DNA from: Haematococcus lacustris | Lineage: Eukaryota > Chlorophyta > Chlorophyceae > Chlamydomonadales > Haematococcaceae | NCBI GenBank assembly: GCA_030144725.1 | Contig: JASKMD010000006.1 | Coordinates: 9,209,256-9,273,255 of the forward strand | DNA length: 64,000 bases | Direction of reading: 5' to 3' | Part shown: in pieces, positions 62,088-64,000 of the stretch | Layout: each line of letters opens with the position of its first letter | Position numbering within the stretch: the stretch's first letter is position 1 | Program-made: the position numbers and the translations under genes | Notes under the pieces: generated by a model | What the model saw: only the letters and a program-made list of their open reading frames with translations | Told to the model about the DNA's origin: nothing | The model's database searches: none

Positions 62088-63149
62088 CTGCGTGCGCTAC
62101 ATCCCTGAGCAGTATGCAGGTTTGCATGGCTGCGTCCCCACATCTCCCACTAACACCCTAGCCAGCATGCTGAGCAGCTGAAGCTGGCTTGGCGTTTAGG
62201 GTGGCAGCGGTAGCAGCAGCAGCAACAGATATGGCAGCAGCAATGGCAGCGGCGGCGACACAAGAAGCCCGACTAATGATGACTAAATCTCAGTCACTTC
62301 AGGCTTCTTGATCCTCGAGGACCACGCTGACATGTAGCACTGGGGTGAAGCAGTACACCTCTCCATGGCAGCATGTGCATCGACTGTATGCAGTCAGCTG
62401 AACCACAGTCAAACTAGCTGTCCTTGTCCGCAAAAGCTACATGCAGTAACCTAGCCAGTCTCATACATTGGCAGGCGGCAAGCAAAAAGGCAAGCACGGC
62501 ACGGCAAGAAAAGAGTACATGTGGCGGGCGACATGTATTTAGGGGTATGCAATGCACACAGACAGACTGACGTCATGGGCAGGGTGGCTACACCTGTGGC
62601 TGCTGCCACCAGCTGCATGACCGCATGGTGATTTGACAGCTCCCAGGATGAGGCCGGGAGTGTTGGCCTGCAAGCTGCTGCTGCTGATCAACCCAACTAA
62701 ACCTGACCTGCATCATTGAGTTTACCATGGTTTCCTCTGCCAGATGGTTGAGTGAGAATGGCCACTTGGAGTTGTGTATGTGAGAACCCCTATGTCCTGT
62801 TCACCCCACTTTGGACATCTCCACCTTGCAGGTGACAAGGCGCGATACAGCAAGGACGGGGCGTGTTGCCGCACAGGTCATGCACACCATCACTGGCACT
62901 GAGCACCATCTGACTCAGCACTGGTTTACACTTGTTTATATCACTGCAACAAAGGGAATGTCAACGTCACATGGGTCACGTCTCCTATCACTTCTACACG
63001 CTCACTCTCTCCGTCGCACCCCTACAAGGCGCTCTATGTCCACAAACCAACGGCAACACCATCATATCTACAAACATTACACAGTTGTTCCACAGCTGCT
63101 AGCAGGGCCACCGCATCAGCTCAACTGCAGCAGCAAACTGTAGTCAGCT

Positions 63150-64000
63150 TCAGCTAAAGAAGGTCATCTTGCCCAGGAGGGCAGTGATGAACGTCCAGCG
63201 GAGAGGCACCAGCCAGGGCATGATAGTGTCGGTCACCAGAACCTGCAGCCAATGTGCACAAATACAAATGTGGCATGCAGCTGCACCGTTGCATTGCACC
63301 CACCAGCACTGACACTGGCGACATTGGTCTGTGCATGCATGCAACACCAACACCATGCGCTGGTGGCAAGATTTCATGCAGCTGGCAGTACAGATGTGGC
63401 TTTGCATGGCAGCAGCCTTGCGCATGGAAGGCAACAGGGCAGGCACTGTTGGAGGCAGCTCTGCAGGCAGGAGCTATGCGCAGCACAGGCCCAGGACCCA
63501 ACAGATCCAACCCACCTTGGTGACTGTCCAGCTGGCCCTCATCCACGTGCACATGAAGCACAGGGGCCACAGCAGCGGGGTCAGCACAGTGAAGAAGGAG
63601 CAGGCAATCTTCTTGGCCTCAAACAGGAATGCCAGGATGCCGCCCACTGGGATGGCGAGAGGAGCCACCACCAGGTACTGCACACGAGCAGCAGCAGCAG
63701 CAGCACATGTGGAGTGAACTGGCGTGGCAGCAGCAACAGCATGGTGGCAGTGAGACTCAGTCACGAGACTCTATGCAGGCTTAATGCAAGCTGCTGTTTG
63801 CGTGCACGCTGACAGGACCGAGTCTGGAGTAGTAAGGATGGGCTCATGCGTTGTGGTGGACACGGCTGCTTTGCCAGCTGGACACCATCAGAACAGGCAG
63901 ATGGCATGTACATGATCCCAATGCTGCACGATGTATGTATGGTTGGCAACCTGCCAACTGCCAAGTGGAGGATGTGACTACTTCAACAGCACTGCACTGA
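63150..64000 (-). CDS. Membrane protein gene, diverged array copy 7 (3' part only, runs off the window)
   Basis: Last exon at about 63242-63150 reads LVPLRWTFITALLGKMTFFS (AIAG replaced by FITA). The previous exon at about 63677-63516 keeps the chain with one Leu to Met change (CFMCTW). Introns differ far more than exons between this copy and the others, and frames and splice sites are kept. That is good evidence that the protein has been under selection. The 5' exons lie beyond base 64000. Confidence 0.6.

Larger units (their letters stand above)
44086..64000. repeat. Tandem array of a ~3.08-kb gene-bearing unit (six full copies plus a diverged seventh, continuing past the window)
   Basis: Units start near 44088, 47175, 50255, 53335, 56411 and 59487 (anchor GCATGGCCCCCTCCTGC), so lengths are 3,087, 3,080, 3,080, 3,076 and 3,076. 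Copies differ by scattered substitutions and a few small indels: a CA dinucleotide lost in copies 4-6 (for example near 55558), a CA lost near 56253 and 59329, and CAG-run length changes near 46820. The seventh copy is more diverged, lacks about 200 bases around the unit junction (near 62460) and runs off the end. Each unit carries one minus-strand gene (about 1.8 kb) and about 1.27 kb of flank. The left edge abuts unique DNA behind Derlin. Confidence 0.97.

Noticed and set aside
44086..64000. Array as rDNA, a satellite or a viral integration
   Set aside because: No rRNA-like sequence is seen; units carry a spliced protein gene and have no terminal repeats, capsid or polymerase genes.
1..64000. 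CRISPR arrays or bacterial operons
   Set aside because: No direct repeats with unique spacers; all recognised genes are intron-split eukaryotic genes.

Overview
This window is nuclear DNA from a green alga. Genes are split by many short GT-AG introns, coding DNA is GC-rich with CAG, CTG and GCC runs, and TGTAA polyadenylation signals follow several stop codons. A dynein regulatory complex gene (DRC3) implies a flagellated cell. A chlamydomonadalean chlorophyte, perhaps Haematococcus-like, fits best, but the species is inferred only from these features.

Left part (1-12.3 kb): the 3' half of a nucleostemin-type nucleolar GTPase gene (NSN1/GNL3) on +, a 446-bp non-autonomous hAT element with a perfect 8-bp target duplication, a two-finger CCCH protein with long polyglutamine tracts, a gene-poor stretch, a 5'-truncated non-LTR reverse transcriptase, and a 238-bp copy of the CCCH gene's last large exon lying between two 32-bp direct repeats.

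Middle part (12.4-34 kb, all on -): a four-exon GT17 glycosyltransferase gene with a second hAT-type miniature element just upstream, a doubtful ORF, and a very long gene for a SAC-domain phosphoinositide phosphatase of the FIG4/AtSAC1-5 type. Twenty exons can be chained with matching phases. The protein carries an insert of roughly 200 residues before the catalytic CX5R motif and a tail of more than 1,000 residues. Seven of its introns carry simple-repeat arrays, each just upstream of the 3' splice site.

Right part (34-64 kb): DRC3 (13 exons, +) is divergent from the phosphatase gene across a 546-bp shared upstream region. A five-exon Derlin gene (+) follows. From about 44.09 kb to the window end lies a head-to-tail array of a ~3.08-kb unit, six complete copies and a diverged partial seventh. 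Each unit holds a minus-strand multi-exon gene for an unrecognised, very hydrophobic membrane protein with its own polyadenylation signal. This recent gene amplification is the most unusual feature here.

The conserved genes are unrelated housekeeping genes (ribosome biogenesis, RNA binding, glycosylation, lipid signalling, cilia, ER quality control) with no operon logic. Exon borders come from reading splice sites and phases by eye; no alignment or search was run.
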